Source: Rhodococcus sp. W8901
Lineage (GTDB): Bacteria > Actinomycetota > Actinomycetes > Mycobacteriales > Mycobacteriaceae
NCBI RefSeq assembly: GCF_013348805.1
Contig: NZ_CP054690.1
Coordinates: 5,456,001 to 5,520,000 of the forward strand
DNA: 64,000 bases
Direction of reading: 5' to 3'
The translations under genes and the position numbers were made by a program. Positions 45,266-53,532 of the stretch are shown here, one piece after another. Under the pieces are notes generated by a model. The model made no database searches and had not been told where the DNA came from. It worked only from the letters and a program-made list of their open reading frames with translations. How positions within the stretch are numbered: the stretch's first letter is position 1; every line of letters starts with the position of its first letter.

Positions 45266-45360
45266 CGCCGCGCTCGCGTCGGGGTTCAGCGCCGCTCTGC
45301 CGCGAGATCACTCACACATACAGGAGACGCGCCCTAGCCGGCTCCGCACACGGTCGCCGG

Positions 45361-46302
45361 CTACGACCCGTCCGGCGTCGTCGCCCAGGACGGGCGCCAG
45401 GTCGCCTCCGGAAGCGGCGCCAGGCTTCCGAAGTGGTCGATGATCTTCCGCAGCCCGGGATGCGGATTCGACCTCGGGAGGATGAGCGAGAGTGGGTACG
45501 CGAGTGTCGGATTCACGATCGGTATGCGGCGTAGGTCGTGGTTCGTCGGCCAGATGTACCGGTCGCGTGACCCGACAAGAGTGGCCACGTCGGCGGAGTC
45601 CGCGAGGGTGTCCAAGAGTACCTCGTCGCCGAAGTGCGGGCCGGCGGCGTCGATGCTGAGGTCGAATTCGGTGACGAGCTGGTCGTAGAACACCGCCCAT
45701 TCGGTGCGCGGCGCGATACCCGGTACCCAGATCCGATGCCGGTGCAGCTGCGGTGGCGTCAGTCTTCGTGCGGCAGCGAGAGGATGCCTCGGGCCGACGA
45801 GGAGTTCCAGCGGGGAGTCGAACGCGTGGATCATCTGCACATCGCGCGGCAACGTTGCGGGATCGGTGACCGAGCGGAACGAGGCGTCGATCTCGCCGGC
45901 TTCGACGGCGGCCACCGCCACGCGGGGGTCGTTGACCTTGAGGGTCACCACGTCGAGATCGACGTCAGGATGCGACCGCCAATAGTCGTGCAGGATGACT
46001 GCCTGCGCGGATCGCAGGCCGAGGACGTCGATCCGAAGGGCCCGCGAGCCCGGCCTGACCGCGGCGACGGCGCGCTCGACCCCCGTGACGATGCTTCGTG
46101 CATGCGGGAGGAACGCCTGTCCGTCGAGTGTCAGCTCGACCCCGCGGGCGGTACGCGTGAACAGCCGGACCTCCAGCTCCCGCTCCAGGGCCGCAATCCG
46201 TTTCGAGACGGCCTGTTGCGTCACGCCCAGCTCGTTGGCCGCGTGTTGCAGCTGTCCGAGCTCGGCCGCCCGGACGAACGATCGCACTGCCTCGGTATCC
46301 AT
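45361..46302 (-). CDS. LysR-family transcriptional regulator
   Basis: 313 residues. N-terminal LTTR winged helix (VRSFVRAAELGQLQHAANEL, GVTQQAVSKRIAALERELEV, RLFTRTARGVELT) and a periplasmic-binding-protein-like effector domain (about 90-300). ATG 46302 is the natural start. It is divergent from an MFS transporter gene, the usual LysR/target arrangement, and a palindrome lies 21 bases upstream of its start. The effector may be the compound exported by the transporter. Confidence 0.92.
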   Translation of the reverse strand: MDTEAVRSFVRAAELGQLQHAANELGVTQQAVSKRIAALERELEVRLFTRTARGVELTLDGQAFLPHARSIVTGVERAVAAVRPGSRALRIDVLGLRSAQAVILHDYWRSHPDVDLDVVTLKVNDPRVAVAAVEAGEIDASFRSVTDPATLPRDVQMIHAFDSPLELLVGPRHPLAAARRLTPPQLHRHRIWVPGIAPRTEWAVFYDQLVTEFDLSIDAAGPHFGDEVLLDTLADSADVATLVGSRDRYIWPTNHDLRRIPIVNPTLAYPLSLILPRSNPHPGLRKIIDHFGSLAPLPEATWRPSWATTPDGS

Positions 46303-46322
46303 CGGCCCAGCGTAAGCATGTC

Positions 46323-46335
46323 CAACCGATGGTTG
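46323..46335. promoter_or_regulatory. Palindrome CAACC-GAT-GGTTG, candidate LysR site
   Basis: Perfect five-base arms in the LysR-MFS divergent region, 21 bases from the LysR start. CAGTTGTT also occurs twice (46352-46359 and 46406-46413) toward the transporter. This fits a LysR recognition/activation-site arrangement. Confidence 0.4.
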
Positions 46336-46426
46336 TGGCGCGCCGGAGAACCAGTTGTTTGATCCAGCACCGACAGGGCTGATGTGATCCGGCAGACCAA
46401 AGCATCAGTTGTTGCGAAGGAGTCGC

Positions 46427-47686
46427 ATGCGCGTGCAATCGGGGCGCAGCTTCGGCTGGCTGTGGGCGTCCTACGCCGTCAGCACATACGGCACGTGGAT
46501 CGCGTTCGGAGCGTTCCCGCTCATCGCGGTGCAAGTGCTGCACTCGCCGGCATTCGCCGTCTCGCTCCTCGAGGCGGCCGGGCTCACCGTCGCGGCGATC
46601 GTGGCCGTCCCGCTCGGGCCGTGGGTCGAACACCGGGCCAAACGGCCGGTGATGATCGCGACGGACCTGGCCCGGTTCCTCGCGATGGCGAGCGTTCCGG
46701 TCGCGTACTTCCTCGGCCTACTGACCTACGGCCAACTGCTGGTCGTCTCGGTCGTCTCCGGCACCTCGAGCATCGTCTTCACCGCCGCCTCCGGCGCGTA
46801 CCTCAAACACCTCGTCCACAGAGATCAACTTCTTGTGGCGAACGGAAGATTCGAAGGCACGAGCTGGGTAGCGACCGCGGCAGGGCCACCCCTCGGCGGA
46901 GCGCTCGTCGGGCTTCTCGGCCCGGTCGTCACCGTCGCCGCCGACGCCCTCAGCTTTCTGCTGTCGGCCCTCGGGATCCTCCGTATCCGCGGCGACGACG
47001 TCGCGGCCCCCCGCACCGCGGCCACCGGATTGCGCGCCACCGACCTCCTGGACGGCTGGCGGTTCATCCTCCACGACCGCGCGCTGCGGCGCCTGTTCCT
47101 CAACTCGATCCTGGTCAGCGGCCTGATCATGGCCACCGTCCCACTCCTGGCCGTCCTCCTGCTGGGCGAATACCACTTCCCGGCCTGGCAATACGGTCTC
47201 GCCTTCGGCGTCCCGGCACTCGGCGGGTTCGTGGGTGCCCGCCTTTCCGCGCGCCTCGTCGCCCGCTACGGCCGGCACCGGGTCATGATCGTCTCCGGCT
47301 GGTTGCGCTCGATCTTCCCGCTCGGCCTCGCCGCCGTCCAACCCGGCATCGCCGGACTCCTCACGGTGATCGTCGTCGAGGGCCTGCTGATCACCTGCAT
47401 GGGCATCTTCAACCCCGTCAGCGCGACAGAACGCCTGCAGCGCACCCCCGCCGGTCACGCCGCTCGGGTCCTCACCGCCTGGAGTGTCAGCAGCAAACTC
47501 CTCCAGGCCTCCCTGATGGCGATCTGGGGCGTCCTCGCGACACTCACCAACCCGCTCGCGGCGATCACCATGTCCGGCGTTCTCCTGCTCGCGACCCCGC
47601 TCCTGCTGCCCACAAGGGCACACATGACCGAACCCGAACCCGAACCCGAGGCCGCCGCGCCGGCCGAAGACGTCCGGGCCGCATGA
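46427..47686 (+). CDS. Major facilitator superfamily efflux transporter
   Basis: 419 residues with about 12 predicted membrane helices and a hydrophilic Glu/Pro-rich tail (TEPEPEPEAAAPAEDVRAA). The layout is MFS_3/enterobactin-exporter-like: WLWASYAVSTYGTWIAFGAF, VPLGPWVEHRAKRPVMIATD (loop 2-3 motif), and VGARLSARLVARYGRHRVMI (loop 8-9). ATG 46427 follows GAAGGAG. It is probably drug or metabolite efflux controlled by the divergent LysR. Confidence 0.9.
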   Translation: MRVQSGRSFGWLWASYAVSTYGTWIAFGAFPLIAVQVLHSPAFAVSLLEAAGLTVAAIVAVPLGPWVEHRAKRPVMIATDLARFLAMASVPVAYFLGLLTYGQLLVVSVVSGTSSIVFTAASGAYLKHLVHRDQLLVANGRFEGTSWVATAAGPPLGGALVGLLGPVVTVAADALSFLLSALGILRIRGDDVAAPRTAATGLRATDLLDGWRFILHDRALRRLFLNSILVSGLIMATVPLLAVLLLGEYHFPAWQYGLAFGVPALGGFVGARLSARLVARYGRHRVMIVSGWLRSIFPLGLAAVQPGIAGLLTVIVVEGLLITCMGIFNPVSATERLQRTPAGHAARVLTAWSVSSKLLQASLMAIWGVLATLTNPLAAITMSGVLLLATPLLLPTRAHMTEPEPEPEAAAPAEDVRAA

Positions 47687-47687
47687 C

Positions 47688-48167
47688 TCACCCTTCCGAC
47701 GTCGGTGTGTCCGTCCCACTCGTGCCGTGGTTGCGCGCTTCGATGGCCTCGACGGACTTCTTCAACTGCTTCCCCAGGACGCGGGAACCGAAGGCGCCGA
47801 GCACGACCGCGAGAAGCCGCCCTCGCAGATTCTTGCCGTCGCGGACCACGACCACGTCCACGTCGGTCTCACCGGTGGGCTCCTGAGTGAGGGTGTACAC
47901 GTGGCCCGAGGCCCCACCCCACAGGTTGGAGTCCGTCGTCGTCATCACGACACGATGGGGATCGGTCCAGTCGTAGTGCAGGCGTTCCCAGATGCCGCTC
48001 GAACCCTCGGTGACGTCGGCATCGTGCGGGCCTTCGCTGTGCACCTCGAGGTAGTTGTCGGCGCTGTTTCCGAACAGTTCACCGCGGCCCGGCCCGAAAT
48101 CGGTGAGACCGGCAAGGAACTCCTCCGGCGTCGCGGCGGTCTTCTCGTGGAGATGGATCGTTGTCAT
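47688..48167 (-). CDS. SRPBCC-fold protein
   Basis: 159 residues: TTIHLHEKTAATPEEFLAGL, then WERLHYDWTDPHRVVMTTTD and GHVYTLTQEPTGETDVDVVV, ending in a basic helix KNLRGRLLAVVLGAFGSRVL. It is a Bet v1-like ligand-binding fold without recognisable catalytic residues. It is convergent with the MFS gene (one-base gap) and divergent from the flavoprotein response regulator. Confidence 0.75.
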   Translation of the reverse strand: MTTIHLHEKTAATPEEFLAGLTDFGPGRGELFGNSADNYLEVHSEGPHDADVTEGSSGIWERLHYDWTDPHRVVMTTTDSNLWGGASGHVYTLTQEPTGETDVDVVVVRDGKNLRGRLLAVVLGAFGSRVLGKQLKKSVEAIEARNHGTSGTDTPTSEG

Positions 48168-48389
48168 GGCGCATCCCTCGACACTCGGGTGATCCGCTCC
48201 GGTCCCGGAGACCGGGGCGGTGATCTATCCAGCACACCACTCGCGCGGACGTCACGGAAGAGGACTGGTCGGAACCCCGGGACGGGCCGGGCTCCGAGCG
48301 ACGCTCCCGAGCACACGGGCCGACACCGTTCCCACAACTGCGGCATACTCGGAACTGGCGGCTGAACGGCGGCCGCAAATGGGAGAACG

Positions 48390-50048
48390 ATGGCACAGCC
48401 GGCAATTCTCAGCGTCGACGACGATCCGAGCGTCTCCCGCGCCATTGTCCGGGATCTGCGCCGCCGCTACGGCGAGAAGTATCGGATCATCCGGGCAGAG
48501 TCCGGCGCCGAGGCCCTGGCCGCGCTCAAGGAGATCAAGCTGCGCGGCGACCCGGTCGCGGTCCTGCTGGCCGACTACCGGATGCCGGGTATGAGCGGTA
48601 TCGAGTTCCTCGAACAGGGCATGGACCTGTACCCGGCGGCGAGGCGGGTGCTGCTCACCGCCTATGCCGACACCGATGCGGCGATCGACGCGATCAACGT
48701 CGTCGATCTCGACCATTACCTGCTCAAGCCGTGGGATCCGCCCGAGGAAAAGCTGTACCCGGTACTCGACGCCCTGCTCGACGCCTGGGTGACGTCCGAC
48801 CGCAAGCCGGTGACCGAGACCAAGGTGGTCGGGTACCGGTGGTCGGCGCGGTCCTCGGAGGTGCGCGAGTTCCTGGCCCGTAACCAGCTCCCGTACCGGT
48901 GGTACATGTCCGATGAACCGGAGGGTGAGCGCCTGCTCGAGGCCGCGGGCGCCGACGGTATGCGGCTGCCGGTGGTGATCACCTCCGACGGTCAGGCGCT
49001 GGTGGAGCCGACCGATTCGGAGCTGGCGCACCACGTCGGACTCGCCACCGTCCCCGCGTCGGACTTCTACGACCTCGTCGTCATCGGCGGTGGGCCGGCC
49101 GGGCTCGGTGCGGCGGTGTACGGGGCGTCGGAGGGCCTGCGCACCGTGTTGATCGAGCGCACCGCCACCGGCGGGCAGGCCGGGCAGAGTTCGCGGATCG
49201 AGAACTATCTCGGCTTCCCGGACGGACTGTCCGGCGCCCAGCTGGCCGACCGGGCGCGCAGGCAGGCCGCCAAGTTCGGCGCCGAGGTGATCACCACCCG
49301 TGACGTCGTCGCGCTGGAGGTGAACGGGTCTGCGCGCACCGTCCGGTTCGCCGACGGGGCCACGCTGGACGCACACACCGTCATCCTCGCGACGGGGGTG
49401 TCGTATCGGCAGCTGTCGGCACCCGGGCTGAACGAGTTCACCGGCCGCGGTGTGTACTACGGCTCGGCGGTGACGGAGGCCGCGCGCTGCAGCGACCAGG
49501 ACGTGTACGTGGTCGGCGGAGCGAACTCCGCGGGGCAGGCGGCGGTCTACCTCGCCCGGGGCGCCCGGTCGGTGACCATCCTGGTGCGTTCGGGCTCGCT
49601 GGACGACTCCATGTCGCACTACCTGATCCAGCAGATCCGACAGCATCCGAGGATCACGGTCCGGACGTGCTCGGAAGTGGTCGGCGCAGAAGGCGACGAC
49701 CACCTGGAGCGGATCACTCTGCGCGACAACACCACTGGCCGCACCGAATCTGTCGACGCGCAGTGGCTCTTCCTGTTCATCGGGGCCGCGCCGCGCACGG
49801 ACTGGCTCGACGGCGTCGTGGTGCGCGACGCGGACGGATACGTCGTCTCCGGACCGGACCTGGTGGTCGACGGCAAACGGCCGCGCGGCTGGGAACTCGA
49901 GCGCCTGCCGCACCAGTTGGAGACCAACGTGCCCGGGGTCTTCGCGGCGGGGGACGTGCGCTCCGACTCCGCGAAACGGGTGGCGTCGGCAGTGGGAGAG
50001 GGAGCTATGGCAGTGATGCTCGTCCATCGATACCTGGCCAAGCCGTGA
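48390..50048 (+). CDS. Response-regulator / thioredoxin-reductase-like fusion flavoprotein
   Basis: 552 residues in three parts. (1) A receiver domain, about 4-125: acidic pair in SVDDDPSVS, phospho-acceptor Asp in LADYRMPGMSG, Thr in LLTAYAD, Lys in LLKPWD. (2) A glutaredoxin/thioredoxin-like segment, about 140-215 (SSEVREFLARNQLPYRWYMS, LPVVITSDGQALVEP), with no cysteine. (3) A thioredoxin-reductase-like FAD/NAD domain: VVIGGGPAGLGAA, ATGGQAGQSSRIENYLGFPD, VVGGANSAGQAA, GVFAAGDVR. The CxxC that defines thioredoxin reductase is absent (AARCSDQ has one Cys). It is probably a redox- or NAD(P)H-sensing signalling flavoprotein. It overlaps the kinase start (GTGA). Confidence 0.9.
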   Translation: MAQPAILSVDDDPSVSRAIVRDLRRRYGEKYRIIRAESGAEALAALKEIKLRGDPVAVLLADYRMPGMSGIEFLEQGMDLYPAARRVLLTAYADTDAAIDAINVVDLDHYLLKPWDPPEEKLYPVLDALLDAWVTSDRKPVTETKVVGYRWSARSSEVREFLARNQLPYRWYMSDEPEGERLLEAAGADGMRLPVVITSDGQALVEPTDSELAHHVGLATVPASDFYDLVVIGGGPAGLGAAVYGASEGLRTVLIERTATGGQAGQSSRIENYLGFPDGLSGAQLADRARRQAAKFGAEVITTRDVVALEVNGSARTVRFADGATLDAHTVILATGVSYRQLSAPGLNEFTGRGVYYGSAVTEAARCSDQDVYVVGGANSAGQAAVYLARGARSVTILVRSGSLDDSMSHYLIQQIRQHPRITVRTCSEVVGAEGDDHLERITLRDNTTGRTESVDAQWLFLFIGAAPRTDWLDGVVVRDADGYVVSGPDLVVDGKRPRGWELERLPHQLETNVPGVFAAGDVRSDSAKRVASAVGEGAMAVMLVHRYLAKP

Positions 50049-51484
50049 ACGCCGGGCCGGCGTGCACGCCGGAGGAACTGCGGACGCTCTTCCTCTTCGA
50101 GAAGCTCGACGACGATCAACTCGAGCAGCTGTGCCGCGCCGGGCGCATCGAGGTGATCGAGCCGGGCCCGGTGTACCGCGAGGGCGCCCCGGCGACCTGC
50201 TTCTATGTGCTCATCGAGGGGGAGGTGGTGCTCACGAAACTGTCCGGCGGCCAGGACGTGGAGATGGTGCGAACCTCGCACCGCGGCGCGTATTCGGGCG
50301 CGTGGACCGCCTACATGGGCGACCGGGTGCCGCAGGTCTACGGCACGTCGATGACCGTGCCCGAGCGCTCCACCTTCTTCGTCCTGGACGCCGACGATTT
50401 CGCCCGTTTCATGGCGGAATGGTTCCCGATGGCGCTTCATCTGCTCGAGGGGCTGTTCTTCGGCAACCAGAGCTCCCGCGAGATCATCGCCCAGCGTGAG
50501 CGACTGCTCGCCCTGGGCTCCCTGTCCGCCGGGCTGACGCACGAGCTGAACAACCCGGCAGCGGCCGCGGTCCGGGCGACGGCGTCGCTCCGAGACCGGG
50601 TCGCCGGCATGCGACACAAGCTGGGAATCATCGCCTCCGGGGCCTACGAGCCGGCAACCCTCAACGCGCTCATCAGAATTCAGGAAGAGGCGGTGGACCT
50701 GGTCGCCAAGGCTCCGGTGCTGAGCCCACTCGAGGAATCGGACCGCGAGGACGCGCTCGGCGGGTGGCTGGAGGATCACGGCATCGCCGGCGGCTGGAAT
50801 CTCGCGCCGAGCTTCGTGCAGGCCGGGCTCGACGTCGCCTGGCTCGAGCGGGTCGCCGCGGAGGTCGAGCCGTCGATCCTCGGCGGCGCAGTCAACTGGC
50901 TGAACTACACCATCGAGTCCGAGTTGCTGATGGACGAGATCGCGGACTCCACCGCCCGGATCACCGCCCTCGTCGGCGCAGCGAAGCAGTACTCACAGAT
51001 GGACCGAGCCCCGTTTCAAGTCTCGGATGTACACGAATTGCTCGACAGCACACTGGTCATGCTCAGCCGGAAGATCGGCGGCGGCAGCGGCATCGAAGTG
51101 GTCAAGAGCTACGACCGCGCCCTGCCGCCCGTTCCTGCGTACGCTGCCGAACTCAACCAGGTCTGGACCAATCTCATCGACAACGCCGTCAGTGCCATGG
51201 ACGGCCGCGGCACCCTCACCATCCGCACCTACCGGGACGGCGACTGCCTGGCCGTGGCAATCGGAGACACCGGCCCGGGCATCCCCGAGGATATCCGCGG
51301 CCGCATCTTCGAGCCGTTCTTCACGACGAAACCGGTCGGTGAGGGCACCGGGCTCGGACTCGACATCTCGTGGCGGATCGTCGACAAACATCGGGGCGAC
51401 ATCCGCGTGGAATCACAGCCGGGGCATACCGAATTCGTGGTCCGCCTTCCGCTGGCCGGTCCGGAGGGAGATCACGATGGATGA
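50045..51484 (+). CDS. Histidine kinase with N-terminal cyclic-nucleotide-binding-type domain
   Basis: 479-residue soluble kinase. A cNMP-binding fold (about 10-130; LFLFEKLDDDQLEQLCRAGR, FYVLIEGEVVLTKLSGGQDV) is followed by a dimerisation helix with the phospho-acceptor in LTHELNNPAAAA (His166). The ATPase domain has the N box NLIDNAVSAM, G1 GDTGPGIP, F box IFEPFFTTK and G2 GEGTGLGLDIS. There are no membrane helices. GTG 50045 overlaps the upstream stop, coupling it to the receiver/flavoprotein, its obvious phosphotransfer partner. Confidence 0.92.
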   Translation: MNAGPACTPEELRTLFLFEKLDDDQLEQLCRAGRIEVIEPGPVYREGAPATCFYVLIEGEVVLTKLSGGQDVEMVRTSHRGAYSGAWTAYMGDRVPQVYGTSMTVPERSTFFVLDADDFARFMAEWFPMALHLLEGLFFGNQSSREIIAQRERLLALGSLSAGLTHELNNPAAAAVRATASLRDRVAGMRHKLGIIASGAYEPATLNALIRIQEEAVDLVAKAPVLSPLEESDREDALGGWLEDHGIAGGWNLAPSFVQAGLDVAWLERVAAEVEPSILGGAVNWLNYTIESELLMDEIADSTARITALVGAAKQYSQMDRAPFQVSDVHELLDSTLVMLSRKIGGGSGIEVVKSYDRALPPVPAYAAELNQVWTNLIDNAVSAMDGRGTLTIRTYRDGDCLAVAIGDTGPGIPEDIRGRIFEPFFTTKPVGEGTGLGLDISWRIVDKHRGDIRVESQPGHTEFVVRLPLAGPEGDHDG

Positions 51485-51525
51485 TCTCGTCGGACTCGAG
51501 GCTCCGCCGCGGTAGGCGTCCGGCG

Positions 51526-51858
51526 TCAACCCATCTCGGCGTGCCGGTAGCACCAACGCCACGCCTCGCCCGGCTCGTGCGATCGCATGACGGGGTGTCC
51601 CGTCTGCTCGAAATGCGCAGTCGCGTGCCGGTGGGGGCTCGAGTCGCAGCATCCGACGTGCCCGCAGGTGAGGCAGAGCCGCAGGTGCGCCCAGTTCTGT
51701 TCGCCGAGCGCCTCGCATTCCTCACAGAGGCCGGGCGTGCGCGGCTCCGGGTCCGGTCCGGTGGCCGCCGCGAGTTCGTCGCAGGGTCCGGCCGCAGCCG
51801 GACCCGGGGATCCGACACCAATGTGGTCAGCCGCGCGTCGGAGAACTCTCTTCATCAC
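51526..51858 (-). CDS. UBP-type zinc-finger protein (second copy)
   Basis: 110 residues. Zinc ligands are in CEECEALGEQNWAHL, CLTCGHVGCCDSSP, HRHATAHFEQTGHP, with RSHEPGEAWRWCYRH closing the domain. The core is nearly the same as the protein at 7033-7380, with a different N-terminus (about 40 Pro/Ala-rich residues). It is encoded on the opposite strand between the kinase and the antiporter, so it is not in their operon but sits inside the locus. The ligand is unknown in bacteria without ubiquitin. Confidence 0.88.
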   Translation of the reverse strand: MMKRVLRRAADHIGVGSPGPAAAGPCDELAAATGPDPEPRTPGLCEECEALGEQNWAHLRLCLTCGHVGCCDSSPHRHATAHFEQTGHPVMRSHEPGEAWRWCYRHAEMG

Positions 51859-51914
51859 CTCCCATCCTGCATGCTGCAGGGTGGGATATCTACACCCGAC
51901 CGCAGGAGGACGCC

Positions 51915-53513
51915 GTGAACGTGGCCCTGCTCGCCGTCGCGGTGGCGGCGCTGCTCACCGCCGCCGTCGCACGACGCCTGAACTGGTCGGCGCCGCTGTT
52001 GCTGGTCCCGGTCGGACTGGCCGGGTCGCAGATCCCCGGACTCCCCGACACTGCGTTCGACCCCGATCTCGTGTTGTTCGCGGTACTGCCGCCGCTGCTC
52101 TACTCGGCCGCACTCGACAGTTCCTCGCTTGCGCTGCGCCGCAATGCGCGCGCGATCGGGCTGCTCGCAATCGGGCTGCCGCTCGCCACCACCGCCGTTG
52201 TCGGGGTGGTCGCGTACCTCACCATTCCCCAGTTTCCCCTCGCCGCCGCGCTGGTGCTCGGGGCGGTCGTCGCGCCGCCGGATGCGGTGTCCGCCAGCGC
52301 GATCGGACGACGCCTCGGCCTACCCCGCCGGATCATGACCCTGCTCGGCGGCGAGAGCCTGCTCAACGACGCGACCGCGCTCACCGCCTACCGTGTCGCG
52401 CTCGCCGCAGCGGTCGGCACCGGCGTGACCCTGCTGGAGGGGGCGCGCACCTTCCTCGGTGCCGCGATCGGCGGCACGCTGATCGGCCTCGGGGTAGGGA
52501 TCGTCGTCGCCGCGATCCGGTCCCGGCTCGCGGATCCGGTGATGGAGAGCGCGATCGGGCTACTCGTCCCCTTCGTCGCATACCTGGCGGCCGAGCAGGT
52601 GCACAGCTCCGGGGTGATCGCGGTCGTAGTCGCCGGCCTGTATCTGGGCCAGCGGTCGACCCGCGCCGGCTACGCGACCCGCTTGCAGGACACCGCGGTG
52701 TGGAAGGCCGTCGACGTCGTCCTCGAATCGTTCGTCTTCCTACTGATCGGGCTGCAGTTGCCGAGCGTGGTGCAGGGACTCCACGGCCGCAGTGTGGCCG
52801 AAGTCGTCGGCGCCTCCCTTGCCGTGCTCGTCGCGGTGATCGCCGTCCGGTTGCTGTGGGTCTACCCCGCGACCTACCTCCCCCGGCTGCTGTCCGCGCG
52901 GATCCGCGAGCGGGAGCCGGCGCCGCCTCCCCGAGGGGTGTTCGTGGTCGCATGGTCCGGCATGCGCGGTGTGGTCTCGCTGGCCGCGGCGTTCGCGATC
53001 CCGCTGACCGTCAATTCGGGAGGCCCCTTCCCTGGACGCGACATGATCCTGTTCATCACCTTCGCTGTCGTGGTCGGCACCCTGCTCCTGCACGGCTTGA
53101 CCCTGCCGTGGCTGATCACCCGGTGGGGAGTCGACAACGAAGAAGAACGCCGCAAGGACGCGCTGGCACTGGCCGCCGCGCAGGACAAGGCAGCACGCGC
53201 CGCAACGGAGGTTCTCGACAGCCTGGTCGCGAACGCCGACGGGGACCCCGCCGCCGTCCGCGAGCGGGCCGCGGAGATCCTGCGCACCTGGAGCGAGCAC
53301 CGCGCCCACGCCGCGTGGGAACGGCTCGGGCGCAGCGAGGCCGAGTTGGGGGAGAGCCCGTCCGCCGCGTTCCGCGCGCTGCGCCTGCAGATGCTCGAGA
53401 CCGAGCGGAACGTCTTCCTCGCAGAGCGCGACAGCGGACGAATAGACGACGAGGTACTGCGACAGGTGCTGCGCGAACTCGACCTCGAGGAGGCAACCCT
53501 CAACCGGGAGTGA
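51915..53513 (+). CDS. Na+/H+ antiporter (CPA1 family)
   Basis: 532 residues with about 12 membrane helices. Conserved CPA1 motifs are FAVLPPLLYSAALD, VAPPDAVSASAIGRRLGLPR (ion-site Asp), GGESLLNDATALTAY and WSGMRGVVSLAAAFAIPL. After about residue 400 comes a ~130-residue hydrophilic, helical regulatory tail (ALALAAAQDKAARAATEVLD onwards). GTG 51915 follows AGGAGGACGCC. It exchanges cytoplasmic Na+ (or K+) for H+. The position beside a redox-type two-component pair suggests coupling of ion/pH balance to that signal. Confidence 0.92.
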   Translation: MNVALLAVAVAALLTAAVARRLNWSAPLLLVPVGLAGSQIPGLPDTAFDPDLVLFAVLPPLLYSAALDSSSLALRRNARAIGLLAIGLPLATTAVVGVVAYLTIPQFPLAAALVLGAVVAPPDAVSASAIGRRLGLPRRIMTLLGGESLLNDATALTAYRVALAAAVGTGVTLLEGARTFLGAAIGGTLIGLGVGIVVAAIRSRLADPVMESAIGLLVPFVAYLAAEQVHSSGVIAVVVAGLYLGQRSTRAGYATRLQDTAVWKAVDVVLESFVFLLIGLQLPSVVQGLHGRSVAEVVGASLAVLVAVIAVRLLWVYPATYLPRLLSARIREREPAPPPRGVFVVAWSGMRGVVSLAAAFAIPLTVNSGGPFPGRDMILFITFAVVVGTLLLHGLTLPWLITRWGVDNEEERRKDALALAAAQDKAARAATEVLDSLVANADGDPAAVRERAAEILRTWSEHRAHAAWERLGRSEAELGESPSAAFRALRLQMLETERNVFLAERDSGRIDDEVLRQVLRELDLEEATLNRE

Positions 53514-53532
53514 GCCGTTGTGGGGCGACTCG

